64,000 bases of DNA from Candidatus Vondammii sp. HM_W22 (GTDB lineage: Bacteria > Pseudomonadota > Gammaproteobacteria > Chromatiales > Chromatiaceae): the NCBI RefSeq assembly GCF_022530855.2, contig NZ_CP099567.1, forward strand, positions 2,294,001 through 2,358,000, read 5' to 3'. A program made the translations under genes and the position numbers. The notes below the pieces were generated by a model, which was not told where the DNA came from, searched no databases, and saw only the letters and a list, made by a program, of their open reading frames with translations. Below, in pieces: positions 1 through 9,360 of this stretch (positions are counted from its first letter, which is position 1; the number at the start of each line of letters is the position of its first letter).

Positions 1-83
1 AACAGGGATGGGGTACGTCAGACTGTCCCGCACATCGGAAGCGACAAGGCGAGAGTTTTGGAAGGAACGTACGTAACACTGGT

Positions 84-545
84 CTAACTAATCGTTGCAG
101 CGGAAGTTAACATTCTTCGCTTGTTGATCCCCGCTGGCCTTCGAACTATGGCACCTTCCTCTTCGGCACTATCCCGCTCGATTTCCGTCCTGCTACCGTC
201 GGGGTAGTAGTGCGTGATTAATCCCGTCTTGCATGTCTCTCTCTTTCTTCGAGCCATAGAACACACTCGCATCCAGTGTCGTTTTAATGCCGATACATAC
301 TCATCAGAGTCCAGCTCTGATGCGAAATACGCCTGTCTGACGCGCTGTATATCTGCAACTGCCAACTCAAGCGGCGCTGCCCTGACGGCAGCTCGCAGAT
401 GATCCGCCGTGCATAATGAGCGCTCCAGATCGGTCGCACCCAAGATCGGGCGTAGATCAGCAGGAAGACGCCAACGAAAATAGTAGATGCTGCCTCGCCG
501 CAGCAGATGCCTTTGGCCCGCGATTTGTCCCATTTTTTGTCTCAC
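84..545 (-). pseudogene. Tyrosine recombinase N-terminal fragment (DUF6538-like)
   Basis: The 153-residue frame contains RRGSIYYFRWRLPADLR followed by a 'LRRSL'-type stretch, which resembles the DUF6538 arm-binding N-terminus of phage and genomic-island integrases. The core-binding and catalytic domains (R-H-R-Y) are absent, so it is a remnant. The last 40 residues do not look like an integrase. A GTG lies at 545 and an ATG at 533. It begins about 65-75 bases beyond the 3' end of rnpB and runs away from it, a layout expected if an element once integrated at rnpB. The family call is from the N-terminal motif only. Confidence 0.55.
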
Positions 546-609
546 CCCCAGTGATCAAAAGCGTAGTAAAGAGGCCACTTCCTTGTTTTTCAACAAGTAA
601 TAAAGAAGG

Positions 610-985
610 ATGGGAGCCGGCCTGTAAGCCGGGTTCTGTCGTGAATGGTCATTCATCTGGGATGCGCGTTGCCGCGCACCTCTAGCAACCTACCCGGGGA
701 CCGTGCGGACCACACGCTACGACCGAAGCCGCCTGCCCCCCTATTTGGTCTTGCTCCGGGTGGGGTTTACCCTGCCACTGCTGTTGCCAGCAAGCGCGGT
801 GCGCTCTTACCGCACCATTTCACCCTTACCGCCCGGCAATCCGAAGATCACCGGGATGGCGGTATATTTTCTGCGGCACTTTCCGTAGGCTTTCGCCTCC
901 CAGGCGTTACCTGGCACCCTGTCCATCGGAGCCCGGACTTTCCTCCACCCCTCACGGGGCAGCGACCATCCGGCCGACTCCCGGG
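610..985 (-). ncRNA. rnpB: RNase P RNA, class A
   Basis: Catalytic RNA of RNase P, which matures tRNA 5' ends. Read on the minus strand it has the universal 5' core GAGGAAAGTCCGGGCTCC, the tract GCCAGGTAACGCCTGGG, the GGTAAGGGTGAAA region, and the 3' core AGATGAATGACCATTCACGA followed by ACAGAACCCGGCTTA. The ends GGGAGTCGGCC (near 982) and GGCCGGCTCCC (near 612) pair as helix P1, which fixes the boundaries within a few bases. The length of about 375 nt fits the bacterial type A family. It diverges from argD. Confidence 0.96.
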
Positions 986-989
986 GGAG

Positions 990-1018
990 AGGGTAATGGT
1001 GATAAAAGAAAACTGCAA
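990..1018 (-). promoter_or_regulatory. Probable sigma70 promoter of rnpB
   Basis: On the minus strand TTGCAG (1018-1013) and TACCCT (995-990) are separated by 17 bases. They would start transcription close to the P1 helix of rnpB at about 985. The -35 box is good and the -10 box is weak. This is an inference from position and consensus. Confidence 0.5.
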
Positions 1019-1170
1019 TACCTAGCAGTTAAGGTAAAATATTTCTCTTGCCACGTAGGAAAAACATAGATAGAGTGAACGGTTTTCTTATATATTTTTA
1101 GGGTGGCCAAAGCAGATAGGGCTGCCTTTTGTTTTTTACGGGGCAGAGCAAAGGCCCAGAGGATAAACCG

Positions 1171-2343
1171 ATGTCTGATGCATTGATGGCCACATACAGG
1201 CGGCTGCCGGTCAGTTTCCAGCGGGGCGAAGGCGCCTGGCTCTGGGACAGTGATGGCAAGCGTTACCTGGATGCCCTCTCTGGCATTGCGGTATGTGGTC
1301 TGGGACATGCACACCCCGCTGTCAAAGAGGCAATCTGCCGGCAGGCGGGGGAACTGATCCACACATCAAATATCTATAACATCACTCTGCAGGAACAGCT
1401 GGGCGAGAAGCTGGCAGCACTCTCCAGCATGGACCGGATATTTTTTGCCAACTCCGGTGCTGAGGCGAACGAAGCGGCGATCAAAATTGCACGCCTCTAT
1501 GGATACCAAAAAAAGGTCGATAAACCTGCAACCATTGTCATGGACGGAAGCTTTCACGGCCGTACCCTGGCAACACTCTCAGCGACCGGAAACCGCAAGG
1601 TTCAAGCCGGTTTTGAACCCCTTGTGCAGGGTTTCATCCGGGTTCCCTTCGGTGATATAGAGAGCATCCAAACCATTGCCGAAACCACATCCAATGTTGT
1701 GGCGGTTCTAGTCGAGCCGATTCAGGGAGAGGGTGGCATCAATATCCCAGCCGAGGATTACCTCAACCAACTGCGGACCATTTGCGATGACAATGGCTGG
1801 CTGCTGATGCTGGATGAGATTCAGACCGGCATGGGTCGTAGTGGACAGATGTTCTCTCACCATCACAATGGTATCCAGCCCGACGTTATGACTCTAGCCA
1901 AAAGCCTTGGTAATGGCGTGCCTATCGGCGCCTGCCTGACCGCCAGCAAAGCCAGCGACGTATTGGTACCGGGAACCCACGGTTCCACTTTTGGTGGTAA
2001 CCCCCTAGCCTGCGCCGCTGCACTGGCAGTGATTGAAACAATTGAGCAGGAGCAGTTGACAGCCAGAGCAGAAAGCCTGGGCAAAAAACTACTGACTGAG
2101 ATCGCCGACGCCCTTGCCGGCATTGCAGGAGTGGAAGAGATCCGTGGCCAGGGACTGCTGATAGGGATCGAGCTTGACCGCCCCTGCGGAGAACTGGTGA
2201 CTCAGGCATTGGAACAGGGCTTGCTGATCAATGTCACCGCAGAAAAAACAGTCCGTCTACTGCCACCGCTGATTTTCAGCGACACTCAGGCCGAACAGTT
2301 GGTAAAGATGCTCTTCGCTCTGATCAAGAATTTTCTCAAATGA
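1171..2343 (+). CDS. argD: Acetylornithine aminotransferase
   Basis: PLP-dependent class III aminotransferase of arginine synthesis; it converts N-acetylglutamate semialdehyde to N2-acetylornithine in the cytosol and in many bacteria also serves as succinyl-diaminopimelate aminotransferase. The 390 residues match the family length. Visible motifs are NSGAEANEAAIKIAR, SFHGRTLATLSATG, the cofactor aspartate in LMLDEIQTGMGRSG and the Schiff-base lysine in TLAKSLGNGVPIGA. An upstream in-frame start at 1129 exists, but the ATG at 1171 has an AGAGG box about 9 bases before it and gives the usual N-terminus. argF follows after 33 bases in the same direction, suggesting an argDF operon. Confidence 0.95.
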   Translation: MSDALMATYRRLPVSFQRGEGAWLWDSDGKRYLDALSGIAVCGLGHAHPAVKEAICRQAGELIHTSNIYNITLQEQLGEKLAALSSMDRIFFANSGAEANEAAIKIARLYGYQKKVDKPATIVMDGSFHGRTLATLSATGNRKVQAGFEPLVQGFIRVPFGDIESIQTIAETTSNVVAVLVEPIQGEGGINIPAEDYLNQLRTICDDNGWLLMLDEIQTGMGRSGQMFSHHHNGIQPDVMTLAKSLGNGVPIGACLTASKASDVLVPGTHGSTFGGNPLACAAALAVIETIEQEQLTARAESLGKKLLTEIADALAGIAGVEEIRGQGLLIGIELDRPCGELVTQALEQGLLINVTAEKTVRLLPPLIFSDTQAEQLVKMLFALIKNFLK

Positions 2344-2376
2344 GTCAGGAATACCGCCCGGCGGTAGAAAAACATA

Positions 2377-3300
2377 ATGACGACTAAAGAAAACCAATCA
2401 CCCAGACACTTTCTCTCACTACTGGATCTGACGCCAGAAGAGTTACGCCAACTGATCGGGCGGGCCATTGAGCTAAAACGGATGCTGCTGGCAGGCGAAT
2501 ACCATGAGCCCCTCAAGCACCGCACCTTGGGTATGATTTTTGAAAAATCATCGACCCGCACCCGGGTCTCCTTCGAGGCCGGCATGACCCAGCTTGGCGG
2601 TCATGCGCTCTTCCTCTCGTCAAAGGATACCCAATTGGGCCGGGGTGAGCCAATAGAAGACAGCGCACGGGTCATGTCCCGGATGGTCGACTGCATCATG
2701 ATCCGCACCTTTGAGCATGAAAAATTGAAACTGTTTGCCAAACACTCCAGTGTGCCGGTAATCAATGCGCTTACCGACCTGCTCCACCCCTGTCAGCTGC
2801 TGGCCGACATGCAGACTTACTTTGAACATCGGGGTGACATCGCAGGCAAAAAAGTGGCCTGGATCGGTGACGGCAACAATATGTCCCACTCCTATATCAA
2901 TGCCACACGGCAGCTTGGTTTTACCCTGAATATCGCCTGCCCTGAAGGCTATGATCCCGACAGTGAGATTCTTCAACCTGCCGGCGACAGTTGCCAGATC
3001 ATTCGTGATCCCATGGCAGCCGCCGAAGGTGCTGACTTGGTGGTAACCGATGTCTGGGCCAGCATGGGCCAGGAGGAGGAACAGGCAAAACGCGTCAAGG
3101 CATTTGCCGGCTACCAGGTTGACGACGCACTTATGGCGCAGGCGGATAAAGACGCTCTGTTTATGCACTGCCTGCCAGCACACCGGGATGAAGAGGTGAG
3201 TGCATCGGTCATGGACCGGGACGATAGTGTGGTTTGGGACGAGGCTGAAAATCGCATGCATGCACAAAAGGCGTTACTGGAACTACTCCTCTGCGAATAA
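2377..3300 (+). CDS. argF: Ornithine carbamoyltransferase
   Basis: Condenses carbamoyl phosphate and ornithine to citrulline in arginine synthesis. The 307-residue protein shows the carbamoyl-phosphate loop [13 protein letters not shown] near residue 53, the [11 protein letters not shown] motif, the ornithine-side motif DVWASMGQE and the [11 protein letters not shown] signature near the C-terminus. It lies 33 bases after argD and is followed about 40 bases later by a strong intrinsic terminator, which closes the two-gene unit. No lesion is seen. Confidence 0.96.
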   Translation: MTTKENQSPRHFLSLLDLTPEELRQLIGRAIELKRMLLAGEYHEPLKHRTLGMIFEKSSTRTRVSFEAGMTQLGGHALFLSSKDTQLGRGEPIEDSARVMSRMVDCIMIRTFEHEKLKLFAKHSSVPVINALTDLLHPCQLLADMQTYFEHRGDIAGKKVAWIGDGNNMSHSYINATRQLGFTLNIACPEGYDPDSEILQPAGDSCQIIRDPMAAAEGADLVVTDVWASMGQEEEQAKRVKAFAGYQVDDALMAQADKDALFMHCLPAHRDEEVSASVMDRDDSVVWDEAENRMHAQKALLELLLCE

Positions 3301-3341
3301 CAAGAAATACTCCCCCGGTAAAAACCGGATTCAAAGAGACG

Positions 3342-3368
3342 AAAAAGCCGATATTTACCGGCTTTTTT
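3342..3368 (+). terminator. Intrinsic terminator after argF
   Basis: AAAAAGCCG and CGGCTTTTT pair around an 8-base loop and run into a T tract. It ends the argD-argF unit. Confidence 0.85.
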
Positions 3369-3570
3369 TGCGTCTGCAGCAAACAGAATTTCCTAACAGT
3401 CGAAATACTCAGAAACACTTCAGCTGCTTGCAACAGTCAAAATAAAAGCACAGGACAAAGGATCAGCGAAGGCCTTCAAGAAGCTGGCTCATCCACTCTG
3501 GCGCATTAGTCCTGATGTCGTGTGGCAGGTACCTCAATTGAATTCAGGTTAAACAAAGCAGTATCGTCTA

Positions 3571-4331
3571 TGACTCCCTCAGATCTCGATCCCGTACGGG
3601 AATATATTGCCTCACGTATTATTGGACAGTAGAAACTGGTTGACAGCATGCTGGTCTGCCTGCTAAATAATGGCCACCTGCTGGCAAAGGGCATGCTAGG
3701 CTTCGCAAAAACCACCGCAGTCAAGACGCTTGCGGAGGCACTTGAAGGTGATTTTCACCGAGTCCAGTTCACTCCCGATCTGCTGCCGTCCGACCTGATC
3801 GACACCGATATGCATCGTCACGAAAAAGGGAGATTTGGGTTCAGGCAAGGCCCTCTGTTCCACAATACCCTACTCACCGATGAGACGAACCGCGCACCTA
3901 CCAAAGTACAGGCAGCCCTGCTGGACGATGGGTGAGCATCAAATCATCGTCAGCCAACGCCCCTATCCGCTACCCGGCCTTCTCATGGTGCTTGCCACTC
4001 AGAAAACCTGATTGAGCAGGAAAGCACCTGTCGGAAGCCAGCTGGACCGTTTTCTGATGCAGGTCCCAAAACAGGGATGAAGAGCCAGAAGTAGAAAGAA
4101 GACCTTAAGCCACCGACAAAGCCGCTCTCCCGGAAAGCGTTCTTCATCATGCGTCAAAAGGTCGCTGATATATTTCTTGATACTAAGCTGAGCAACTATA
4201 TCGTTGACCTGATTCAAGCCACCCGTGACCCAAGCGCCCATGGCGACACTCTGGCCCGCTGGTGCAGATTTTGGCGCGTCACCCCGAGCCTCCCATCGCA
4301 CTGGCCCGTTATGCCCGGGTCCACAGACTAG
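3571..4331 (+). pseudogene. MoxR-family AAA ATPase, decayed
   Basis: The reconstructed protein starts MTPSDLDPVREYIASRIIGQ and matches MoxR ATPases, which act as chaperones with von Willebrand/DUF58 partners. An in-frame TAG follows IIGQ. The P-loop reads GMLGFAKTT and the Walker B region reads LLTDETNRAPTKVQAAL. The frame then stops at 3935. Further MoxR pieces appear in other frames: the IEQE sensor region near 4010, the KVADIFLDTKLSNYIVDL stretch from about 4160, and a final ALARYARVHRL near 4300. At least one nonsense codon and several frameshifts make it non-functional. The lid region is also scrambled. Confidence 0.85.
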
Positions 4332-4378
4332 TTTGATGGAATGGCGAATCGGCGGAGCCCACCCTCTCCTCTAAGGAC

Positions 4379-4552
4379 GCGATCCTAGTGGACGGCAACC
4401 TCCTGGTCAAGCGCCTCCAGCGTCTTCCCTGCCGCCAAGTGAAGATCACCAGCGACAACCCGATCTATGAGCCGTTCAACCTATCGCTGGAAACACCCGG
4501 TGAAGACTTGGCGATCATCGGTCGCATCGTCTGGGCCGGCCGCCGGATGTAA
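4379..4552 (+). pseudogene. Phage repressor C-terminal fragment (S24/LexA-like)
   Basis: A 57-residue open stretch reads DGNLLVKRLQRLP, SDNPIYEPFNL and ends EDLAIIGRIVWAGRRM. This is the typical end of S24-peptidase cI/LexA-like repressors, including the lysine of the Ser-Lys dyad in LLVKRLQ. The DNA-binding domain and the catalytic serine are missing upstream, where the MoxR remnant ends. It is a prophage or island relic. Confidence 0.7.
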
Positions 4553-5383
4553 TCGGCTGTTAAACGATATTTAAAAGGTACGTGAACAGATGACGCGCTT
4601 TCGCAATTCTACAGGGAAAAATGAGCCTACGGAACAAATCGCCGCGACCTTCGCATAATCGCGCCCAACTCATTGATTCCCTGCTCACTGTTGCTCGGTA
4701 TCGCTCATCATTGCGCCACTCCATGTTTCACTTTTTAAATGTTTTCCTTCACTGAAACCAGCGCCGCCCCGATCAAACAGCTCCTGGCCAGAGAAGAGCA
4801 TTGAAAAAAGCCAGGTTGCCTATCTGTTCTCGGGCGCTTCATCTTTGATCTTGTGGATTCCGCTGATCGGGGTATTCGGTGTAACTGTCGGCTTCCGGGT
4901 TCTCGCCTAAGTTGCGCAAAAAACGCTTCATGCAAGTGGTGGAAGGGAAGATAGCAGTAGTCGCCTTCTTTCATTGAGACAAACTGCCGTCTTTCTGGCT
5001 TGGCTGGGCCCGATACGCCACCTGCAACGTCTTAGGCAACTATTTGTCGCTAATCTGCCGCGCTCGTTCCAACTCTGGCTCTACATCCGGCTGGTGAGCA
5101 ACGAAACAGGCCCGGAAGTCTGGGCCTACATGATCCGGTTTCTCGCCAATAAATACCTCGGCATCCCGTCCCAAATCCCCCTCCCTGGTAACTCAGGAGG
5201 CACTGGTGACAATGATGCAGAAGCTGGACGCCGCCCTGTACCACGATGGCAGTCTCGATTTCGAACCCTGGAAACGCCGGTTCAGAAGTCAGCTCCGCCC
5301 TGCCCCTTATCGTGCAGGCAAACGAAAAATAGATGATTCATTGAAGCCTCATCTGCCACCGCTTAATCCGACCGTTTAATCTC
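4553..5383 (+). other. Region without an intact gene; possible BatD-like remnant
   Basis: No intact gene is visible. Between about 5040 and 5332 two overlapping frames look protein-like: one has LYIRLVSNETGPEVWAYMI, the other MMQKLDAALYHDGSLDFEPW and ends at 5332. The second recalls the C-terminus of BatD-type proteins that sit in MoxR/DUF58 operons, which would fit the MoxR remnant upstream. That assignment is weak. The stretch 4560-4970 holds nothing I recognise. Confidence 0.3.
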
Positions 5384-5596
5384 TTACGCATCTTCCAGGC
5401 GAAAACCGACTTTGATGGTCACCTGCCAGTGAGCCACCTTACCATCAACGATATGGCCGCGGATCTCTTGCACCTCGAACCAATCCATATTACGGGTCGC
5501 TGCCGAGGCACGAGCCAAGGCATTCTCTATCGCCTTATCGCTACTCTCGGTTGAAGAGCCGACCAACTCCACTTTCTTATAGATATGCGCACTCAC
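5384..5596 (-). CDS. Dodecin family flavin-binding protein
   Basis: Small dodecameric flavin-storage protein. The 70 residues match dodecins over their whole length: MSAHIYKKVELVGSSTESSD, then AIENALARASAATRNMDWFE with the flavin-stacking tryptophan, and GHIVDGKVAHWQVTIKVGF. It is probably a single-gene unit. It likely buffers free flavin or FMN in the cytosol. The gene appears intact. Confidence 0.93.
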   Translation of the reverse strand: MSAHIYKKVELVGSSTESSDKAIENALARASAATRNMDWFEVQEIRGHIVDGKVAHWQVTIKVGFRLEDA

Positions 5597-5731
5597 ATAT
5601 TACCCCTTGGAGAATCTGCTGTTAAAAATAGGCACCATACGCATGAGTGTAGATTCCTGATGGATCTGTCGATGGCAAAATTGATTATCGACTATGCTTT
5701 GGTAACCAAAGAGCAGAACAGAGAGATCACC

Positions 5732-5965
5732 ATGAGCAATGACCTTGCAGACATCACTCTCCACATAGACCAGGAACTATCCAGTGAGGATATGAAATAG
5801 CTCAAGCAGGTATTCTACCAGCGCGACGGCATAGAGTCAGTGCAGTCAAACGAGGAGAAAATACATCTCCTGATACTCAAATATGATCCAGAACTTATCA
5901 ACTCAAGAGATATTGTGGATATACCCCGGTTTCTTGGAATGAATGCTGAACTCGTAGGCATCTAA
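5732..5965 (+). pseudogene. HMA-like small protein interrupted by TAG
   Basis: Starting at the ATG 5732 the frame encodes ADITLHIDQELSSEDMK, an in-frame TAG at codon 23 (5798-5800), then LKQVFYQRDGIESVQ, HLLILKYDPELINSRDI and NAELVGI to a TAA at 5963. The beta-alpha-beta-beta-alpha-beta pattern resembles heavy-metal-associated or ferredoxin-like small proteins, but no CxxC metal site is present. The frame is otherwise perfectly open. A CAG-to-TAG change is a likely cause. The role is unknown. Confidence 0.55.
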
Positions 5966-6223
5966 ACCATCCTGATATTCAAGAGGAGGTAGATGTCACC
6001 TCCAAGAGTGTTGGCGGCAGGGATGTATTCTCAACGTCTCTTGGAGGTGGTATTTCCACACTCTCCTGCACAGACTTTTTGAGAACTTACCTTGTTCTTC
6101 GTGATAATTTACCGATTTCTCGATACGCATTGGCACTCTATAATTCCGCAAACAGGCAGGAGTTCCTCCCTCAAGGCACTCCAGCAGACGCTCTTCATCT
6201 TCAACAACAGGCAAACAACCACT

Positions 6224-7164
6224 GTGAAACTTGCATACCAGGAACTTGAACAGGGCATCGCCTGCATCGAAACCTACTATCAACGGCCAAGTCTTGCCTG
6301 CTGCTACCTGGTCCGGGAAGGGGATGAAGCCGCCCTGATAGATACAGGAACAGCCCGGAACGTACCGCTGATCATGGAACTGCTGGCCCGCTACGGGCTG
6401 TCAGCAGACCATACGTTATCCCTACCCATGTTCATCTCGATCACGCAGGAGGGGCGGGGCAATTAATGGAACAGTTGCCCAAAGCACAATTAATTGTACA
6501 CCCCTATGGCGCCCGGCACATGATCGATCCAACAAAGATTGAAGCCGGAACCATTGCCGTCTATGGAGAAAAGGCGTTTAAAAGAGACTACCTGGAACTG
6601 GTGCCAATACCGGAACAGCGGGTATTGGAGGCAGAGGATGGTTTCACGGTTGAACTGGCGGGGCGCAAACTGCTCTGCCTGGACACCCCGGGACACGCCC
6701 GCCACCACATTACGATCTGGGACGAACAGAGCAGAGGTTTTTTCTCTGGCGATACCCTCGGGATATCTTACCGGGAACTGGATACAGAAAACGGCCCGTT
6801 CATGATTCTCCCCTCCACACCGGTCCAGTTCGACCCGAACGCCTGGCATCAGACCCTGAACCGGCTGATGACCTATCAACCCCTGCATATCTACCTGACT
6901 CACTATTGCAGTGTCAATAACCCGGCCCCGCTGGTGGAAGCACTGCATCGGGCGCTGGACGCCTATGTGGAAATAGCCCTGGCATCCGATCCGGAAAACC
7001 GTCATCAATCACTTAAGCAGGGGTTGAGAGATTACTACCTGAAGGGTCTGCGACAGCACGGCAGCGACCTCAGTGAAGAGGAGATCGATGCCATCCTGAA
7101 TATGGATATGGGTCTTTGCGCGCAGGGTCTGAAAATTTGGCTGAAGCGAAGAGGGAAGACGTAA
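6224..7164 (+). pseudogene. MBL-fold metallo-hydrolase with frameshift
   Basis: Two abutting frames make one metallo-beta-lactamase-fold protein. The first part (GTG at 6224) carries IACIETYYQRPSLACCYLVR and AALIDTGTARN. The second frame continues VIPTHVHLDHAGGAG with the zinc motif HxHxDH, then LDTPGHARHHITIWD, FFSGDTLGISYRE and YLTHYCSVNNP. The frame changes near 6410, immediately before the zinc motif. In the second frame the next start is ATG 6466, after the HxHxDH, so a separately translated protein would lack the metal site. It resembles hydroxyacylglutathione-hydrolase-like orphans; the substrate is unknown. A single missing base could also be an assembly error. Confidence 0.8.
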
Positions 7165-7193
7165 GCCGAGAAAGCCTTGGGACCCAACAGATC

Positions 7194-7564
7194 CTAGCTA
7201 AAAGGACAATCCAGCTCGGCCAACACAGCAACCAGACCATCTTCAGCACCATCCAGCATAACTGACAGAGGAGCACGACCGAATCGACGGTGTTTCTGCC
7301 GGAGCCAGCGCCATCCCATACTTTCATTGGTGGGGTAGGTGGTGTGCAGAGCGCCGGAAATACGTATCACGTAGTCGATTCTGCGCTGAATACTCTCGTC
7401 TTCAGGAAGCGGCAAATGGCTGCATTTATAGAAGGTGCTGGCACGCAAGGTCTCCGGCGACCCATTACGATACGCATCTCCTCCACTCCCAGTTTCCAGG
7501 AATCGAGGATACTCATGGTTCCTTTTGTCAGGGTCAGTCTGTACTCCGAGGACATTCCACTCAT
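7194..7564 (-). pseudogene. DUF2384 (MbcA/ParS/Xre-like) antitoxin, frameshifted
   Basis: The C-terminal part reads SIQRRIDYVIRISGALHTTY, SMGWRWLRQKHRRFGRAPLS and VMLDGAEDGLVAVLAELD, the DUF2384 domain of antitoxins that pair with RES-type NAD-degrading toxins. The N-terminal part, MSILDSWKLGVEEMRIVMG, is in another frame. The junction is near 7460, where the second frame continues SPETLRAS. No RES-domain toxin gene is found on either side. Confidence 0.72.
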
Positions 7565-7655
7565 CTGAACGCTTCCCCTTGCCTCTATATACCTACTATT
7601 TTACTACGGTATTAGCACAGTATTCAGTAATAGATTTACTATCATTTCATAGAGT

Positions 7656-8013
7656 CTATCCAAACAGCCGCCACCGTTTACGGTTGCCCGGCAGAATCTG
7701 GTTTGCAGAAACATCATAGGGTTTGAGTTTGCTCAAGACCCAGCCAAGCAGTGGAAGGTTGTTACTGTAATTCACAGGAGATCCCCAGATTATTGGGATC
7801 ATAGATCTTTATAAACGCCGGGGCAGCCAGGTCATCTGGATAGGCAATGCCGTAGTAATCCTCATCATGCCCTTTGCGCAGCAGACTATCGATCTCATCC
7901 AGAAAATTGTGCAGATGCCCTCCGCTGACGTTCTTCTCCGGTAGCTTCTCACTCAGCGCATAGACATACCAGTCATCTTCCGGCTGCCCCTTCATCCACT
8001 GACCACCTTCCAT
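7656..8013 (-). pseudogene. Conserved hypothetical protein, frameshifted
   Basis: The first frame (ATG 8013) encodes about 75 residues with WYVYALSEKLPEKNVSGG and DEDYYGIAYPDDLAAPAF, then FIKIYDPNNLG. At about 7782 the coding continues in another frame as SPVNYSNNLPLLGWVLSKL and ends ILPGNRKRWRLFG at 7656. The joined product would be about 118 residues. I do not recognise the family. No signal peptide or membrane segment is visible. Confidence 0.5.
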
Positions 8014-8137
8014 AAACTACCTAGGTGGTACCAGCGAAGCGCTGAGGTAAAGCCAGCACCGGAAGGCAATCATAAAGGTCTTTTCGTGCTCAACCACTTC
8101 ACTCATACCGGTTCTAGATCGTTAATTTGCACATAGA

Positions 8138-8167
8138 TTATAAAGACCGGTAACAAACAGGTATAAT
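8138..8167 (+). promoter_or_regulatory. Probable promoter of purC
   Basis: A perfect TATAAT lies at 8162-8167. TTATAA at 8138-8143 is a weak -35 with an 18-base gap. Transcription would begin near 8174, giving a very short leader, which favours the ATG at 8201 over 8186. Confidence 0.5.
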
Positions 8168-8200
8168 TTCGCATTCGCTAACTAAATGGTTTTAACAGCC

Positions 8201-9094
8201 ATGACCCAATCTGACGCACTGTTCGAATCCAACCTTCCACACCTGAAGCTGCTCAACCGCGGCAAGGTGCGAGACATCTATGATGTGGACCAGGATCACA
8301 TGCTCATTATCACTAGTGACCGTCTCTCTGCCTTCGATGTCATTCTGCCCCAGCCCATTCCCGGGAAAGGTGAGGTGTTGACCAGGGTAGCCAATTTCTG
8401 GTTCGAACGCACCCGGGGAATCATCCCGAATCATATTTCCGGCAAAAACCTAGAAGAGGTGGTGCCTGACGCATCCCAGCGCGCCATATTGGGCGACCGG
8501 GCCATGGTGGTACAGAAGCTTAAACCCCTGCCGGTGGAAGCAATTGTACGCGGCTACCTGATTGGATCTGGCTGGAAAGATTATCAGAAAAGCGGCAATG
8601 TCTGCGGCATTCCATTGCCAGAGGGGCTGCAGCAGGCGGATAAACTGCCTGAGGCGATCTATACACCGTCTACCAAAGCAGCGATTGGTGAACACGACGA
8701 AAACATCAGGTTTGACAAAACCGTCGATCTATTGGGCCGGGAACTGGCTGAACAGGTCCGTGATGTCAGCCTGAGAATCTACACTGAAAGTGCTGCTTTC
8801 GCCCTGAAAAAAGGGATCATCATCGCCGACACCAAATTCGAATTCGGCCAGGACGATGAAGGCAACCTCTACCTCATCGACGAGGCACTCACCCCTGACT
8901 CCTCACGCTTCTGGCCGGCCGATCAATATCGCCCCGGCATCAGCCCACCGAGCTTCGACAAGCAGTTTGTCCGTGACTACCTGGAGACCCTGGAGTGGGA
9001 TAAAACCCCACCGGGACCTGAGCTGCCGAAAGAGGTTATCAGCAAAACGGCTGAAAAGTACCTGGAAGCGGAAACCCGGCTAACCGCTAGCTAA
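8201..9094 (+). CDS. purC: Phosphoribosylaminoimidazole-succinocarboxamide synthase
   Basis: SAICAR synthetase, the purine-pathway step joining CAIR and aspartate with ATP. The 297-residue protein is the longer form found in many proteobacteria and yeast. Motifs are [13 protein letters not shown] near the N-terminus, [36 protein letters not shown], the ADTKFEFG stretch and [18 protein letters not shown] 8186 is also in frame, but 8201 gives the common start [11 protein letters not shown] glutaredoxin gene starts 8 bases after the stop, so the three genes to srkA are likely co-transcribed. Confidence 0.95.
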   Translation: MTQSDALFESNLPHLKLLNRGKVRDIYDVDQDHMLIITSDRLSAFDVILPQPIPGKGEVLTRVANFWFERTRGIIPNHISGKNLEEVVPDASQRAILGDRAMVVQKLKPLPVEAIVRGYLIGSGWKDYQKSGNVCGIPLPEGLQQADKLPEAIYTPSTKAAIGEHDENIRFDKTVDLLGRELAEQVRDVSLRIYTESAAFALKKGIIIADTKFEFGQDDEGNLYLIDEALTPDSSRFWPADQYRPGISPPSFDKQFVRDYLETLEWDKTPPGPELPKEVISKTAEKYLEAETRLTAS

Positions 9095-9102
9095 AGCACT
9101 TG

Positions 9103-9360
9103 ATGAAAAAGCAGCAGGAACAAGTCACCCTCCACAGCACCCGGCAGTGCAGCTACTGCAGACAGGAAAAAGCGTTTTCCAAACAGCGCAAGATACCCTT
9201 TGCCGAATTTGATGTAGAGCGCAACCGGCGTGCATTCACGGATTTTCAACGTGCCGGCGGTAGAGGGGTACCGCTGATTCTGATCGGCAAGCAGACGCTC
9301 AACGGATTCAACCCAAAGCAGTTGGAAAAGGCCCTGCGGCAAGCTGGGTTCAATGTCTGA
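9103..9360 (+). CDS. Glutaredoxin family protein
   Basis: Small thiol-redox protein of 85 residues with the active-site CSYC near residue 16, the cis-proline loop GGRGVPLILIG and a C-terminal helix LEKALRQAGF. It reduces disulfides or glutathionylated cysteines in the cytosol. A TTG at 9100 could also start it, but the ATG at 9103 is preferred. It starts 8 bases after purC and overlaps srkA by 8 bases, indicating translational coupling. Confidence 0.88.
   Translation: MKKQQEQVTLHSTRQCSYCRQEKAFSKQRKIPFAEFDVERNRRAFTDFQRAGGRGVPLILIGKQTLNGFNPKQLEKALRQAGFNV

Noticed and set aside
1-83. Plus-strand stretch GVRQTVPHIGSDKARVLEGT as a gene fragment
   Set aside because: Possibly a fragment of a larger gene, but it stops at once and no family could be named.
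645-1025. Frames over rnpB as coding genes
   Set aside because: They overlap the RNase P RNA, which explains the sequence completely.
5798-5800. Stop-codon reassignment (TAG/TGA/TAA all read as sense)
   Set aside because: All intact genes end normally with all three stops, and the interrupted frames also carry frameshifts nearby.
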